64,000 nt of DNA from Ruegeria_B marisflavi (GTDB lineage: Bacteria > Pseudomonadota > Alphaproteobacteria > Rhodobacterales > Rhodobacteraceae), in the NCBI RefSeq assembly GCF_025673445.1, contig NZ_JAOVQN010000001.1, positions 1 through 64,000 on the forward strand, given 5' to 3'. Positions within the stretch are counted from its first letter, which is position 1; each line of letters begins with the position of its first letter. The position numbers and the translations under genes are program-made. The notes beneath the pieces were generated by a model. It made no database searches and was not told where the DNA came from. It worked only from the letters and a program-made list of their open reading frames with translations. Positions 53,323 through 61,792 of this stretch are shown piece after piece.

Positions 53323-53361
53323 GATTCAAAAAAGAATTTGACCGGGAATCCGGTTTGACTC
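53323..53361 (+). promoter_or_regulatory. Three GANTC sites upstream of the ccrM gene
   Basis: GATTC (53323-53327), GAATC (53346-53350) and GACTC (53357-53361) lie in the 105-base gap before ccrM, each 54-92 bases from its start. GANTC is the sequence CcrM methylates. In Caulobacter such sites in the ccrM promoter tie expression to replication, so the same feedback is likely here. Confidence 0.55.
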
Positions 53362-53414
53362 ATCCTGTCTTCAACCAAATGAGCGCAAAAGCGCCGTGGA
53401 ACTTGAGGCAGTAT

Positions 53415-54518
53415 ATGACGACCACAAAGACTCTGGGCGCGACAGCGCTCCCGTTAAACACGATTCTTTCCGGCGATTGCGTCGAGGTGATGAATTCATT
53501 GCCTGCGGCCTCTGTCGATCTGATCTTTGCGGACCCGCCGTATAACCTGCAACTCAAGGGCCAGTTGCACCGACCGGACAACAGTCAGGTCGACGCGGTC
53601 GACGACCATTGGGATCAGTTTTCCAGCTTTGCCGTCTATGACCGGTTCACCCGCGATTGGCTGAAAGCCGCGCGACGATTGCTGAAACCGAATGGCGCGA
53701 TCTGGGTGATCGGATCTTATCACAACATCTTCCGGGTCGGCTCGGCGCTTCAGGATGCGGGGTACTGGATCCTCAACGACGTGGTCTGGCGCAAATCGAA
53801 CCCGATGCCGAATTTCCGTGGCAAGCGGTTCACCAACGCGCATGAGACGATGATCTGGGCCTCGAAATCCGAAGGCGGCAAGTACACGTTCAACTACGAG
53901 GCGCTCAAGGCGCTGAACGAAGGTGTGCAGATGCGCAGCGACTGGGTCATGCCGATCTGCACCGGGCATGAGCGGCTCAAGGATGAAAACGGCGACAAAG
54001 CGCACCCGACACAAAAGCCCGAGGCGCTGCTGCACCGGGTTCTGGTCAGTTCGACCAATCCGGGCGACGTGGTGCTGGACCCGTTCTTTGGCACCGGCAC
54101 CACCGGCGCGGTGGCCAAGATGCTGGGTCGCGAGTTCATCGGCATCGAGCGCGAGGAAGCCTATCGCAAGGTTGCTGAAAAACGCATCGCCAAGGTGCGC
54201 AAATTCGACCGCGAGGCGCTGGAAGTCAGCGCCAGCAAGCGGGCAGAGCCGCGCATTCCATTTGGCCAGCTGGTCGAGCGCGGTATGCTGCGCCCGGGCG
54301 AAGAGCTCTACAGCATGAACCAGCGGCACAAGGCCAAGGTGCGGGCCGATGGCACCCTGATCGGCCAGAACATCAAGGGCTCGATCCACCAAGTCGGTGC
54401 GTTTCTGGAAAACGCGCCCTCGTGCAACGGCTGGACCTATTGGTGCTTCAAGCGCGACGGCAAGGTGGTGCCGATCGACGTGCTGCGCCAGCAGATCCGT
54501 TCGGAACTGGCAAACTAA
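53415..54518 (+). CDS. ccrM: Cell-cycle adenine DNA methyltransferase CcrM (GANTC)
   Basis: CcrM methylates adenine in GANTC late in replication in alphaproteobacteria. The 367-residue beta-class N6-adenine methyltransferase has the catalytic DPPY (VDLIFADPPYNLQLKG, about residue 42) before the cofactor motif DPFFGTGTTGAVAK (about 222). A C-terminal extension of about 85 residues follows (GMLRPGEELYSMNQRHKAKVRADG). ATG 53415 is set by GAGG 7 bases upstream. A strong terminator follows the gene. Confidence 0.96.
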   Translation: MTTTKTLGATALPLNTILSGDCVEVMNSLPAASVDLIFADPPYNLQLKGQLHRPDNSQVDAVDDHWDQFSSFAVYDRFTRDWLKAARRLLKPNGAIWVIGSYHNIFRVGSALQDAGYWILNDVVWRKSNPMPNFRGKRFTNAHETMIWASKSEGGKYTFNYEALKALNEGVQMRSDWVMPICTGHERLKDENGDKAHPTQKPEALLHRVLVSSTNPGDVVLDPFFGTGTTGAVAKMLGREFIGIEREEAYRKVAEKRIAKVRKFDREALEVSASKRAEPRIPFGQLVERGMLRPGEELYSMNQRHKAKVRADGTLIGQNIKGSIHQVGAFLENAPSCNGWTYWCFKRDGKVVPIDVLRQQIRSELAN

Positions 54519-54578
54519 CCCGCAAGATCCCAAGCATACCGCCGGTGCCTGTGGCCTGACACATGGCACTACACCTTG

Positions 54579-54606
54579 CCCCGCCGTATCACGGCGGGGT
54601 TTTTTT
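54579..54606 (+). terminator. Rho-independent terminator behind ccrM
   Basis: CCCCGCCGT and ACGGCGGGG form a perfect nine-base stem around ATC, followed at once by seven T residues. It separates ccrM from the cyclase gene. Confidence 0.92.
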
Positions 54607-54677
54607 CAGTGTCGCACCCGGTTTGCGGTTGCGATTATCATGCCTATCTCGACCGCAGGAACGAGGAGAAGCCCGAT

Positions 54678-56060
54678 ATGGCCGATATCACAGCCCCGGC
54701 GCGCCGACGCGAGCGCTTTTTCTTTACCCAGCCGGACGAGTTCGATCTGGACAACCGATTCACCGAGGCGGCGCTGGAACGGCACAAGCGCGAGGGGCTG
54801 GAACTGGCCGTGCGCGCCCGCTGGGTTGCCATGGTGGTCATCGCGGTGTTGCTGGTCTTCGTCAATCCCCAGTGGGAGGTGCTGTATTATCACGGCATTC
54901 TTGGCCTGATCGCGCTGAACGGCTGGTTCATTCGGCGCGCCGGCCGGGTGGGCCAGTCGCGGACCGAATTGTTCCTGATCTTTGTAGATCTGTTGATCAT
55001 GACGCTGGGCATGATCGTGCCAAACCCGTTTTCCGAGGATGTGCGCCCGCTGGCGATGCAATACTGGTTCGACAATTTCCAGTATTTCTTTGTGATCCTG
55101 GCTGCGGGTACGCTGGCCTATTCCTGGCGCACGGTGATTGCGATCGGGACATGGACCATGGTGATGTGGACGACCGGCTGGCTCCTTGCCTGGTGGGTGT
55201 CCACGCCCATCCCAGAGTTGTCAGAGCGCGCAGCAGCAGCTTTTGCCCGTTTCCCGGACGTGGCCGAGCACATGGATCCCAACAGCTTCATGCCGGAACT
55301 TCGGGTGCAGGAAGTGGTGGTCTTTCTTATCGTGGCGGTCACGTTGGGTATCTCTGCCCGGCGCTTTAACCGGCTATTGATGAACAACGCGGGGTTGGAA
55401 CGCGAACGCGCCAACCTGTCGCGCTATTTCTCGCCCAACGTAGTTGATGCGCTCAGCCAGAATGACGAACCGCTGAAACAGGTGCGGCAAGAGGATATCG
55501 CGGTCCTGTTCATTGACATCGTGGGGTTCACCCGTTTTGCCGCGGGTCGCGATCCCTACGAGGTGATCGAGGTGCTGCGCGGTTTTCACGCCCGGATGGA
55601 GGCGCAGGTGTTCCGCCATCACGGAACGCTCGACAAATACCTGGGCGATGGACTGATGGCGACGTTTGGCACGCCGGTGGCTGGCGACCGCGATGCTAGC
55701 AATGCTCTGGCCTGCGCCCGGGATATGGTGGTCGAGATCGAAAAATGGAACCGTGAGCGAAAACGCGCTGGCGAGCCTGAGATCCGTGTCGGTATCGGCG
55801 TGCATTTCGGGCCGGCGGTTCTGGGCGATATCGGTGCCAACCGGCTGGAGTTCGCGGTGATCGGCAACACGGTCAACGTCGCCGCCAAGCTCGAGGCGCA
55901 GACCCGCCTCTGCGCCGCGAAAATCGTGATCAGCGACGAGCTGCACGACCAGGTGCTGGAGGAGAATGGCGGCGCCAGCCGCTTGCTCGACGGTTTCGGC
56001 AAACGCGAGAACGAATGCTTGCCCGGTATCGGCGATCCGATGACGGTCTGGACGCTCTGA
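54678..56060 (+). CDS. Membrane class III cyclase with altered catalytic residues
   Basis: This 460-residue protein has an N-terminal membrane part of about six helices (residues 48-230) and a C-terminal class III cyclase domain (272-440). Metal aspartates D280 (FIDIVGFT) and D324 (YLGDGL) and the purine lysine K320 are present. The partner Asp is Glu391 (RLEFAVIG), and the usual transition-state Arg after N400 is Lys404 (NVAAKLE). Activity or substrate may differ from the other two cyclases here. AGGAG nine bases before ATG 54678 sets the start. Confidence 0.88.
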   Translation: MADITAPARRRERFFFTQPDEFDLDNRFTEAALERHKREGLELAVRARWVAMVVIAVLLVFVNPQWEVLYYHGILGLIALNGWFIRRAGRVGQSRTELFLIFVDLLIMTLGMIVPNPFSEDVRPLAMQYWFDNFQYFFVILAAGTLAYSWRTVIAIGTWTMVMWTTGWLLAWWVSTPIPELSERAAAAFARFPDVAEHMDPNSFMPELRVQEVVVFLIVAVTLGISARRFNRLLMNNAGLERERANLSRYFSPNVVDALSQNDEPLKQVRQEDIAVLFIDIVGFTRFAAGRDPYEVIEVLRGFHARMEAQVFRHHGTLDKYLGDGLMATFGTPVAGDRDASNALACARDMVVEIEKWNRERKRAGEPEIRVGIGVHFGPAVLGDIGANRLEFAVIGNTVNVAAKLEAQTRLCAAKIVISDELHDQVLEENGGASRLLDGFGKRENECLPGIGDPMTVWTL

Positions 56061-56062
56061 AA

Positions 56063-56145
56063 GGGCGGGCCGCTCCCGCCCGTCGGCCGGCGCATCGCAG
56101 ATGCGCCACCTCCCGTTGGGCCGGGCGGCGCGCGCTGCGCGCCGC
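56063..56145. repeat. Three perfect hairpins between convergent cyclase and alkB genes
   Basis: GGGCGGG/CCCGCCC (56063-56081, loop 5), GGCGCATC/GATGCGCC (56089-56107, loop 3) and GCGGCGCG/CGCGCCGC (56125-56145, loop 5) stand in a row. The first may end the cyclase transcript without a T run, and the last lies 3 bases from the alkB stop. Confidence 0.6.
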
Positions 56146-56148
56146 GGT

Positions 56149-57282
56149 TCAGCGCGGGGCCGGGTTCAGCGCCTTGTTGTAAGGTTTCCAGTCGGAAATC
56201 TCGGGGTAGTATTGCCGCCGCCAGGCGCGCACGCGGGGGTTCATCACCCGCTGCCACAGCGGCGGGATCATCGCCGCCACGGTCATAACGAGATAGCCAT
56301 AGGGCAGTTGCGGCGCGTCCGCCTCGGTATGGTTTTGCAACAACGGAAACCGGCGGTCAGGCTTGTAGTGATGGTCGGAATGGCGTTGCAGGTTGATCAG
56401 CAGCCAGTTCGACGCCCGTTTTGCCGAGTTCCAGGAATGGCGCGGTTTGACATGTTCGTATTTGCCCTCGCCCAGGTGTTTCCGTGTCAGCCCGTAATGT
56501 TCGACGTAGTTGACCACCTCGAGCTGCCAGATCGCGGTACCGGCCTGCACCAAGAACAGGCCCAGACCGGCCCAACCGCCGATCAGCCCGGCGAGCGTCA
56601 GCATCACCCCCTGCAAGGCCCAATAGCGCCAGAACGGGTTGGCCGGATCGGTCCAGCGCTTGTCTTTGCGCGCCAGCATCTCGCGCTCGGCGCGAAAGGC
56701 CGAGCGCAGGCATTGCACCAGCACCCGCGGATAGAACCGGTGAAACCCTTCGTTATAGCGCGCGGTTACCGGGTCGCGCGGGGTGCCGACATAGCGGTGA
56801 TGCACCAGCAGGTGTTCGGACCGGAAATGCGAGTAGAGCACCATCGCCAGCAGGATATCGCCCAACCAGCGCTCGAACCGGTCCTTCTGGTGCATCAATT
56901 CGTGCGAATAGTTGATCCCAATGGTCCCGGTGATGACACCGACGCCAAAAAACAGCGCGATCCGTTCTCCTGTGGAAAGGTGGTCGGCGCGGGTGGTGTA
57001 CCAGATCAGGCCATAGAGCGTGATGAACTGCACCGGCACCCAGAGCTTGGTCAGCAGGATGTACCAGCCCAACGCCTCTTCGCCGGTCTCCGGGTCGGCG
57101 TTTTCCAGGTTCTCGCCCGTCGCCTGGTCAAGGGCCGCAAAGGCCCACCAGGTCGACAACGGAACCGCCAGCAGCCACCAACCGCCCTCAGTTGCCGCGA
57201 ACCAGACCAACGGCACCAGCAGGTAGGATATCCAGAAGGGCAGGGCGCCTTGCCAGCGCGAGAGTTTCTCTGGGGCGATCAT
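56149..57282 (-). CDS. alkB: Alkane 1-monooxygenase
   Basis: AlkB hydroxylates n-alkanes at the terminal carbon at the inner membrane, using a diiron centre. The 377-residue protein has six hydrophobic segments and all histidine boxes: HELMH (near 130), HLLVHHR (near 160), the NYVEHYG segment, and LQRHSDHHY (near 305). GGAG six bases before ATG 57282 sets the start. No rubredoxin, rubredoxin reductase or alkane regulator gene is next to it, so its electron carriers lie elsewhere. It is followed by the three-hairpin region. Confidence 0.94.
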   Translation of the reverse strand: MIAPEKLSRWQGALPFWISYLLVPLVWFAATEGGWWLLAVPLSTWWAFAALDQATGENLENADPETGEEALGWYILLTKLWVPVQFITLYGLIWYTTRADHLSTGERIALFFGVGVITGTIGINYSHELMHQKDRFERWLGDILLAMVLYSHFRSEHLLVHHRYVGTPRDPVTARYNEGFHRFYPRVLVQCLRSAFRAEREMLARKDKRWTDPANPFWRYWALQGVMLTLAGLIGGWAGLGLFLVQAGTAIWQLEVVNYVEHYGLTRKHLGEGKYEHVKPRHSWNSAKRASNWLLINLQRHSDHHYKPDRRFPLLQNHTEADAPQLPYGYLVMTVAAMIPPLWQRVMNPRVRAWRRQYYPEISDWKPYNKALNPAPR

Positions 57283-57342
57283 CGCACACTCCACAACAAA
57301 CCGCCTGAATCCTAGACGTTTTTCCGGTCTCTGCCCATCGGT

Positions 57343-58398
57343 CTATTGGCCGCGCCACAGGTCGTATGCCTTGCGCATCACAGTCGGCAGGTCCGAGGGA
57401 CGGAAGGCGTGCTTTTCGACGATATGCAACCCCTCGGGTGGTGGCCCCTTGGGAAGTTCGGCGCTGTGGATGCGTAGGATCAGGTGAAAATGAGTAAAGG
57501 TATGGCGCACTTCCCCCGGCAGTTCGCACCAGTCTGCCGCAAAGGGTGGCTTGGGGGCGGGGGCTTCGGACCAGTCCGAGCCGGGCCAGCCCAGCATCCC
57601 GCCCAAGAGGCCGTGATCGGGCCGCCGCTCCATCAGCCAGCCGCCATCGGCATGCCGCGCCAGATAGACATGGCCCAGTCGCACCGGCTTGTCCTTCTTC
57701 GGTGCCTTGCGCGGCAGGTCGGGCGCGGTGCCACGCACCCGCGCCAGGCAAGGGTCGCGCAGCGGGCAGATGCCGCAGGCGGGCGATTTTGGCGTGCAAA
57801 TCGTGGCGCCCAGATCCATCACCGCCTGCGCGTGATCGCCGGGCCTGTCGGCGGGGGTCAGCTCGGCGGCCCGCGCCTTCAATTCAGGTTTCACGCCCGG
57901 CAGCGGTTCGGGAATGTCATAAAGCCGGGCCATCACCCGTTCGACATTGCCGTCCAGCACGGTTTCTGCCCGGTCAAATGCAATGGCGGCAATCGCGGCG
58001 GCGGTATAGGGGCCGATGCCGGGCAGGGCGATCAGGCCCTCGTAGGTATCAGGAAAGGTTCCGCCATGGTCCTGTGCCACCACGCGAGCGCATTTCAGCA
58101 GGTTGCGGGCGCGGGCGTAATACCCCAGCCCTGCCCATTCGCCCATCACCGCCTCGTCCGGGGCGGCGGCAAGCGCCTGAACCGTGGGCCAGCGCGCCGT
58201 GAAGCGGTGGAAGTAATCGCGCACCGCAGCGACGGTGGTCTGTTGCAGCATGACTTCGGACAACCAGACCCGATAGGGATCGGGGCGCACGCCAGCGGCG
58301 CGCGCCGCCGGGCCGACCCGCCATGGCATTTCGCGGGCATGGACGTCGTACCAGGCCAGCAATTCAGCGCTCACGCTTATGTGTTGCTGATCGCGCAC
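57343..58398 (-). CDS. mutY: A/G-specific adenine DNA glycosylase MutY
   Basis: MutY removes adenine opposite 8-oxoguanine. The 351-residue protein has the catalytic Glu in VWLSEVMLQQT, the helix-hairpin-helix GLIALPGIGPYTAAAIAAIAFD with its following Asp, the 4Fe-4S cysteines in ICTPKSPACGICPLRDPC, and a C-terminal NUDIX-like domain that reads 8-oxoguanine (HVYLARHADGGWLMERRPDHGLLGGMLGWPG). The start GTG at 58398 has AGGGAG 8 bases upstream; 83 more upstream codons are open but are antisense to the next gene. It is divergent from the DUF721 gene. Confidence 0.95.
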   Translation of the reverse strand: MRDQQHISVSAELLAWYDVHAREMPWRVGPAARAAGVRPDPYRVWLSEVMLQQTTVAAVRDYFHRFTARWPTVQALAAAPDEAVMGEWAGLGYYARARNLLKCARVVAQDHGGTFPDTYEGLIALPGIGPYTAAAIAAIAFDRAETVLDGNVERVMARLYDIPEPLPGVKPELKARAAELTPADRPGDHAQAVMDLGATICTPKSPACGICPLRDPCLARVRGTAPDLPRKAPKKDKPVRLGHVYLARHADGGWLMERRPDHGLLGGMLGWPGSDWSEAPAPKPPFAADWCELPGEVRHTFTHFHLILRIHSAELPKGPPPEGLHIVEKHAFRPSDLPTVMRKAYDLWRGQ

Positions 58399-58480
58399 GG
58401 AAAATTCTCCCTGGCTGTCGGGTTTCTCTGGCGCCGCAGCGCCCGAGAAATACAATAGCGCCATCAGAGTCGGATACCAG

Positions 58481-58987
58481 ATGGCACAGAGACGATCCTC
58501 GACCCGCGGTTTCAAGCGTACGGCAATCCTGCTGGGCGACCAAATACGGCGTGCTGGCGAAAGCCGGGGCTTTGCGGTCAGTCGGGTGTTGACCCACTGG
58601 CCTGAGATCGTGGGCCATGACCTCGCCGCCATCGCACGCCCGGTCAATATTGGTTATGGCAAGGGTGGCTTTGGCGCTACGCTGACGGTCCTGACCACTG
58701 GGGCACAGGCCCCAATGTTAGAAATGCAAAAGGAGCAGCTGCGCGAACGGGTCAACGCTGCCTATGGCTATAACGCGATCAGCCGTGTCAGGATCACACA
58801 GACCGCGCCGACCGGTTTTGCCGAAGGGCAGGCAACATTTGAACACCGACCCAAGGCCGTCTCGACCGGTCCCGCGCCGGAAATCGCGACCGAAGCGTCC
58901 CGTGTCGCGCAGGGTGCCAAAGATGAAGATTTGCGCGCTGCCCTTGAAAGACTGGCACAGAGCGTTTTATCGAAGCAGAAATCATAA
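58481..58987 (+). CDS. DciA/DUF721 family protein
   Basis: This 168-residue protein has an N-terminal DUF721 domain (residues 15-110: WPEIVGHDLAAIARPVNI, then GATLTVLTTGAQAPMLEMQKEQLRERVNAAYGYNAISRVRI). DUF721 is the DciA domain that loads the replicative helicase in bacteria without DnaC. The C-terminal 55 residues are loosely structured. It is 13 bases before a dsbA-like gene and divergent from mutY, an order often kept in Rhodobacterales. Confidence 0.85.
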   Translation: MAQRRSSTRGFKRTAILLGDQIRRAGESRGFAVSRVLTHWPEIVGHDLAAIARPVNIGYGKGGFGATLTVLTTGAQAPMLEMQKEQLRERVNAAYGYNAISRVRITQTAPTGFAEGQATFEHRPKAVSTGPAPEIATEASRVAQGAKDEDLRAALERLAQSVLSKQKS

Positions 58988-59000
58988 GAAAGGGCCTGAA

Positions 59001-59672
59001 ATGAGCCGTATGGGAACCGTGATCTGTGCTGTTGTGGCGATTGCCGCTGGCGCTTACTGGCTGAGTCTGCCGTCATCCAACGCCAACTTGCCATCCTCAC
59101 CACTGATCGGTGGCGCCGATGCGCAACAGGCCGAGGTCGATACCTCGACCATCGTCGAAATGGTCCAAGGGGCCGAAGACGCGCCTGTCGAGGTCATCGA
59201 ATATGCCTCTTACACCTGCCCGCATTGCGCCCGGTTCCACGAGGACGGATACAAGCAGCTAAAGGCCGATTTCATCGACACCGGCAAGGTGCGGTTCATC
59301 TATCGCGAGGTCTATTTCGACCGTTATGGTCTCTGGGCTTCGATGGTGGCGCGTTGCGGCGGACCCGAGAAATTCTTTGGCATCACCGACCTGGTGTTCA
59401 AGGGTCAGTCTGAATGGGCCCGCGCCGGTGGTCCGGCCGAGATTGCCGACGAATTGCGCAAGATCGGCCGCCTGGCGGGCATCGACAATGACAAGCTCGA
59501 CGCCTGCCTGGGCGATGCGACAATGGCACAGACGCTGGTCGCCTGGTACCAGGAACACGCCACCCGTGACGAGATCAACTCGACGCCGAGTTTCATGATC
59601 AACGGCAAGAAGGTCGAAAACCAGCCCTATGCCGATTTCAAGGCCCTGATCGAGGCAGAGCTGGCGAACTGA
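59001..59672 (+). CDS. DsbA-family thiol oxidoreductase
   Basis: This 223-residue exported protein has an N-terminal hydrophobic anchor or signal (MGTVICAVVAIAAGAYWLSL) and a DsbA-type thioredoxin domain with the active site C73-P-H-C76 (YTCPHCARFH). The cis-Pro loop is STPSFMINGKKV. It oxidises or isomerises disulfides in the periplasm. The gene overlaps the next by TGATG. AAAGGG lies upstream of the ATG. Confidence 0.9.
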   Translation: MSRMGTVICAVVAIAAGAYWLSLPSSNANLPSSPLIGGADAQQAEVDTSTIVEMVQGAEDAPVEVIEYASYTCPHCARFHEDGYKQLKADFIDTGKVRFIYREVYFDRYGLWASMVARCGGPEKFFGITDLVFKGQSEWARAGGPAEIADELRKIGRLAGIDNDKLDACLGDATMAQTLVAWYQEHATRDEINSTPSFMINGKKVENQPYADFKALIEAELAN

Positions 59673-60790
59673 TGACGCGGGCTGCGCCGCTTTCGGGACT
59701 CAGGGTCGTCGAACTTGCGCGCGTGCTGGCTGGCCCCTGGGCCGGCCAGACCCTGTCAGATCTGGGCGCCGATGTGATCAAGGTCGAAAGTCCCGCAGGT
59801 GACGACACGCGCGCCTGGGGGCCGCCTTTCGTGACACGCGACGACGATGTGTCAGCCGCGTATTTCCACTCGACCAATCGGGGCAAGGCATCGGTCGTTG
59901 CCGATTTTTCAACCGGCGAAGGGCAGGAAAAGGTGCGCGCACTGGTGCGCGACGCCGATATCCTGATCGAGAACTTCAAGGTTGGCGGGCTGGCCAAATA
60001 CGGGCTGGATTACGCCTCGCTGTCGGCGATCAACCCCCGGCTCATCTATTGCTCGATCACCGGCTTCGGGCAGGACGGCCCCTATGCCCATCGCGCCGGA
60101 TACGATTTCATCATCCAAGGCATGTCAGGTCTGATGTCGATCACCGGCGAACCCGAGGGCCAGCCGCAGAAATCGGGCGTGGCGATCACCGATATCTTTA
60201 CTGGCATTTACGCGGTTACCGGCATTCTGGCCGCCCTGCACCAGCGTGACCGGATTGGTCGTGGACAGCATGTGGATATGGCACTGCTCGACGTGGCGGT
60301 GGCTGTCACCGCCAACCAGGCGCTGAACTACCTGGCCACGGGAGAGGTGCCGCCGCGCATGGGCAACGCCCATGTCAATCTTGCCCCCTATCAGGTGTTC
60401 GACTGTGCTGACGGCCATATCATCATCGCCACCGGCAATGATCGGCAATTCCAGCGGCTGTGCCGGGTGCTGGGGCTTGATGACATGGCCGAGGCGCCGG
60501 AGTTCCTGAAAAACCGGGATCGCCTCGCCAACCGCCGGGTGATGATCGCGCGGCTGAACGGCGCCACTGCGACCCGGGCCAAGGCCGAGTTGCTGGCCGC
60601 CTGCGAGGCGCACGGCATCCCTGCCGGTCCGATCAACGACATGGCCGAGGTGATTGCAGACCCGCAGGTGATCGCGCGCGGCATGCAGATCGCGCTTGAG
60701 GGTGTGCCGGGCATCCGCGCACCGTTCCGGTTCTCGGACGCCGACCTGGCCCTGCACCGGCCCGCGCCCAAGCTGGGCGAGGACGGTTGA
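59672..60790 (+). CDS. CaiB/BaiF (class III) CoA-transferase
   Basis: This 372-residue enzyme moves CoA between carboxylic acids. The N-terminus LSGLRVVELARVLAGPWAGQTLSDLGADVIKVESP is the family hallmark, followed by NRGKASVVADF and the catalytic Asp in SGVAITDIFTGIYAV. ENFKVGGLAKYGLDYASLSAINPRLIYCSITGFGQDGPYA is also typical. The acyl substrate is not evident. Its ATG overlaps the stop of the dsbA-like gene. Confidence 0.92.
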   Translation: MTRAAPLSGLRVVELARVLAGPWAGQTLSDLGADVIKVESPAGDDTRAWGPPFVTRDDDVSAAYFHSTNRGKASVVADFSTGEGQEKVRALVRDADILIENFKVGGLAKYGLDYASLSAINPRLIYCSITGFGQDGPYAHRAGYDFIIQGMSGLMSITGEPEGQPQKSGVAITDIFTGIYAVTGILAALHQRDRIGRGQHVDMALLDVAVAVTANQALNYLATGEVPPRMGNAHVNLAPYQVFDCADGHIIIATGNDRQFQRLCRVLGLDDMAEAPEFLKNRDRLANRRVMIARLNGATATRAKAELLAACEAHGIPAGPINDMAEVIADPQVIARGMQIALEGVPGIRAPFRFSDADLALHRPAPKLGEDG

Positions 60791-60793
60791 GGT

Positions 60794-61792
60794 TCAGGGC
60801 GCAGGGGCAACCGCCAGCAGCATGTCGCGCACCCGGTCCGCATCTGCCATCTCCAGCCGCACCGGCAGGGTGATGACCTTGGACCGGAACGCGGGCGGCA
60901 GCCGAACCGCGTCTTTTTCGGTTGTCACCATCTGCGCACCAAGCAGCCGCGCCTCGTTTTCGAGCCGTGACATCAGCGCGGGCGTCAACGGCTGGTGGTC
61001 GTCCAAGGCCTCGGCCCGCAACACGTCCGCCCCTTCGTTGCGCAACGTGCGAAAGAACTTGGCCGGGTTGCCGATACCGGCAAAGGCCAGAACCGGGGTA
61101 GCGGCCCAGTCCATGCCGGTTTTCAGGGGTTTGAGTTCCGCCGTGGCACGCGGCAGGTCGATCATCGTCCCCCATCGGGCGGTGAAATCCGCCTGCGCGG
61201 CGGCATCCCCCAGCGACAGAACCAGATCGGCGCGCCGCAGCCCCACATCTACCGGTTCGCGCAGTGGCCCCGCCGGAATGCAAAAGCCATTGCCGAACCC
61301 CTGCGTCGCATCGACCACGATGACCGAGAAATCCTTGTCTACTGCCGGGTTTTGGAACCCGTCATCCAGCACGATCACGGTTGCGCCGGCCGCTTCGGCC
61401 GCCCGCACACCGGCGGCCCGGTCCTTGGCGACCCAGACCTCGGCAAAGGCCGCCAGCAGCAATGGTTCGTCGCCCACTTGTTCGGACTTGTGGCGGCCTG
61501 GATCGACCTGCACCGGCCCTTGCAGCGCGCCGCCATAGCCGCGCGTGACGACATGCGGCTCGTGACCTGCGTCGCGCAGCCGCTCGACTACCCAGATCGC
61601 GGTTGGCGTCTTGCCGGTGCCACCTGCGTTCAAGTTGCCGATACAGATCACCGGCACAGTGGCGCGGATCGGCTGACCCGCCCGCATCCGTCGCGCTGTT
61701 GCCCCGGCATAGAGTGCCCCCAATGGCCGCAGTAAACTGGCGCGCAGGCCGGGCTTTGCCGGATCGGTGTTCCAGAATTCAGGCGTCCGCAC
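60794..61792 (-). CDS. lpxK: Tetraacyldisaccharide 4'-kinase
   Basis: LpxK phosphorylates the 4' position of the lipid A precursor at the inner membrane. The 332-residue protein has an N-terminal membrane-associated helix, then the P-loop VICIGNLNAGGTGKTPTAIWV, TRGYGG, DEPLLLA and VIVLDDGFQNP, all diagnostic. It starts with GTG and overlaps the waaA stop by 14 bases, so lipid A kinase and Kdo transferase are coupled. It is convergent with the CoA-transferase gene. Confidence 0.95.
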   Translation of the reverse strand: MRTPEFWNTDPAKPGLRASLLRPLGALYAGATARRMRAGQPIRATVPVICIGNLNAGGTGKTPTAIWVVERLRDAGHEPHVVTRGYGGALQGPVQVDPGRHKSEQVGDEPLLLAAFAEVWVAKDRAAGVRAAEAAGATVIVLDDGFQNPAVDKDFSVIVVDATQGFGNGFCIPAGPLREPVDVGLRRADLVLSLGDAAAQADFTARWGTMIDLPRATAELKPLKTGMDWAATPVLAFAGIGNPAKFFRTLRNEGADVLRAEALDDHQPLTPALMSRLENEARLLGAQMVTTEKDAVRLPPAFRSKVITLPVRLEMADADRVRDMLLAVAPAP

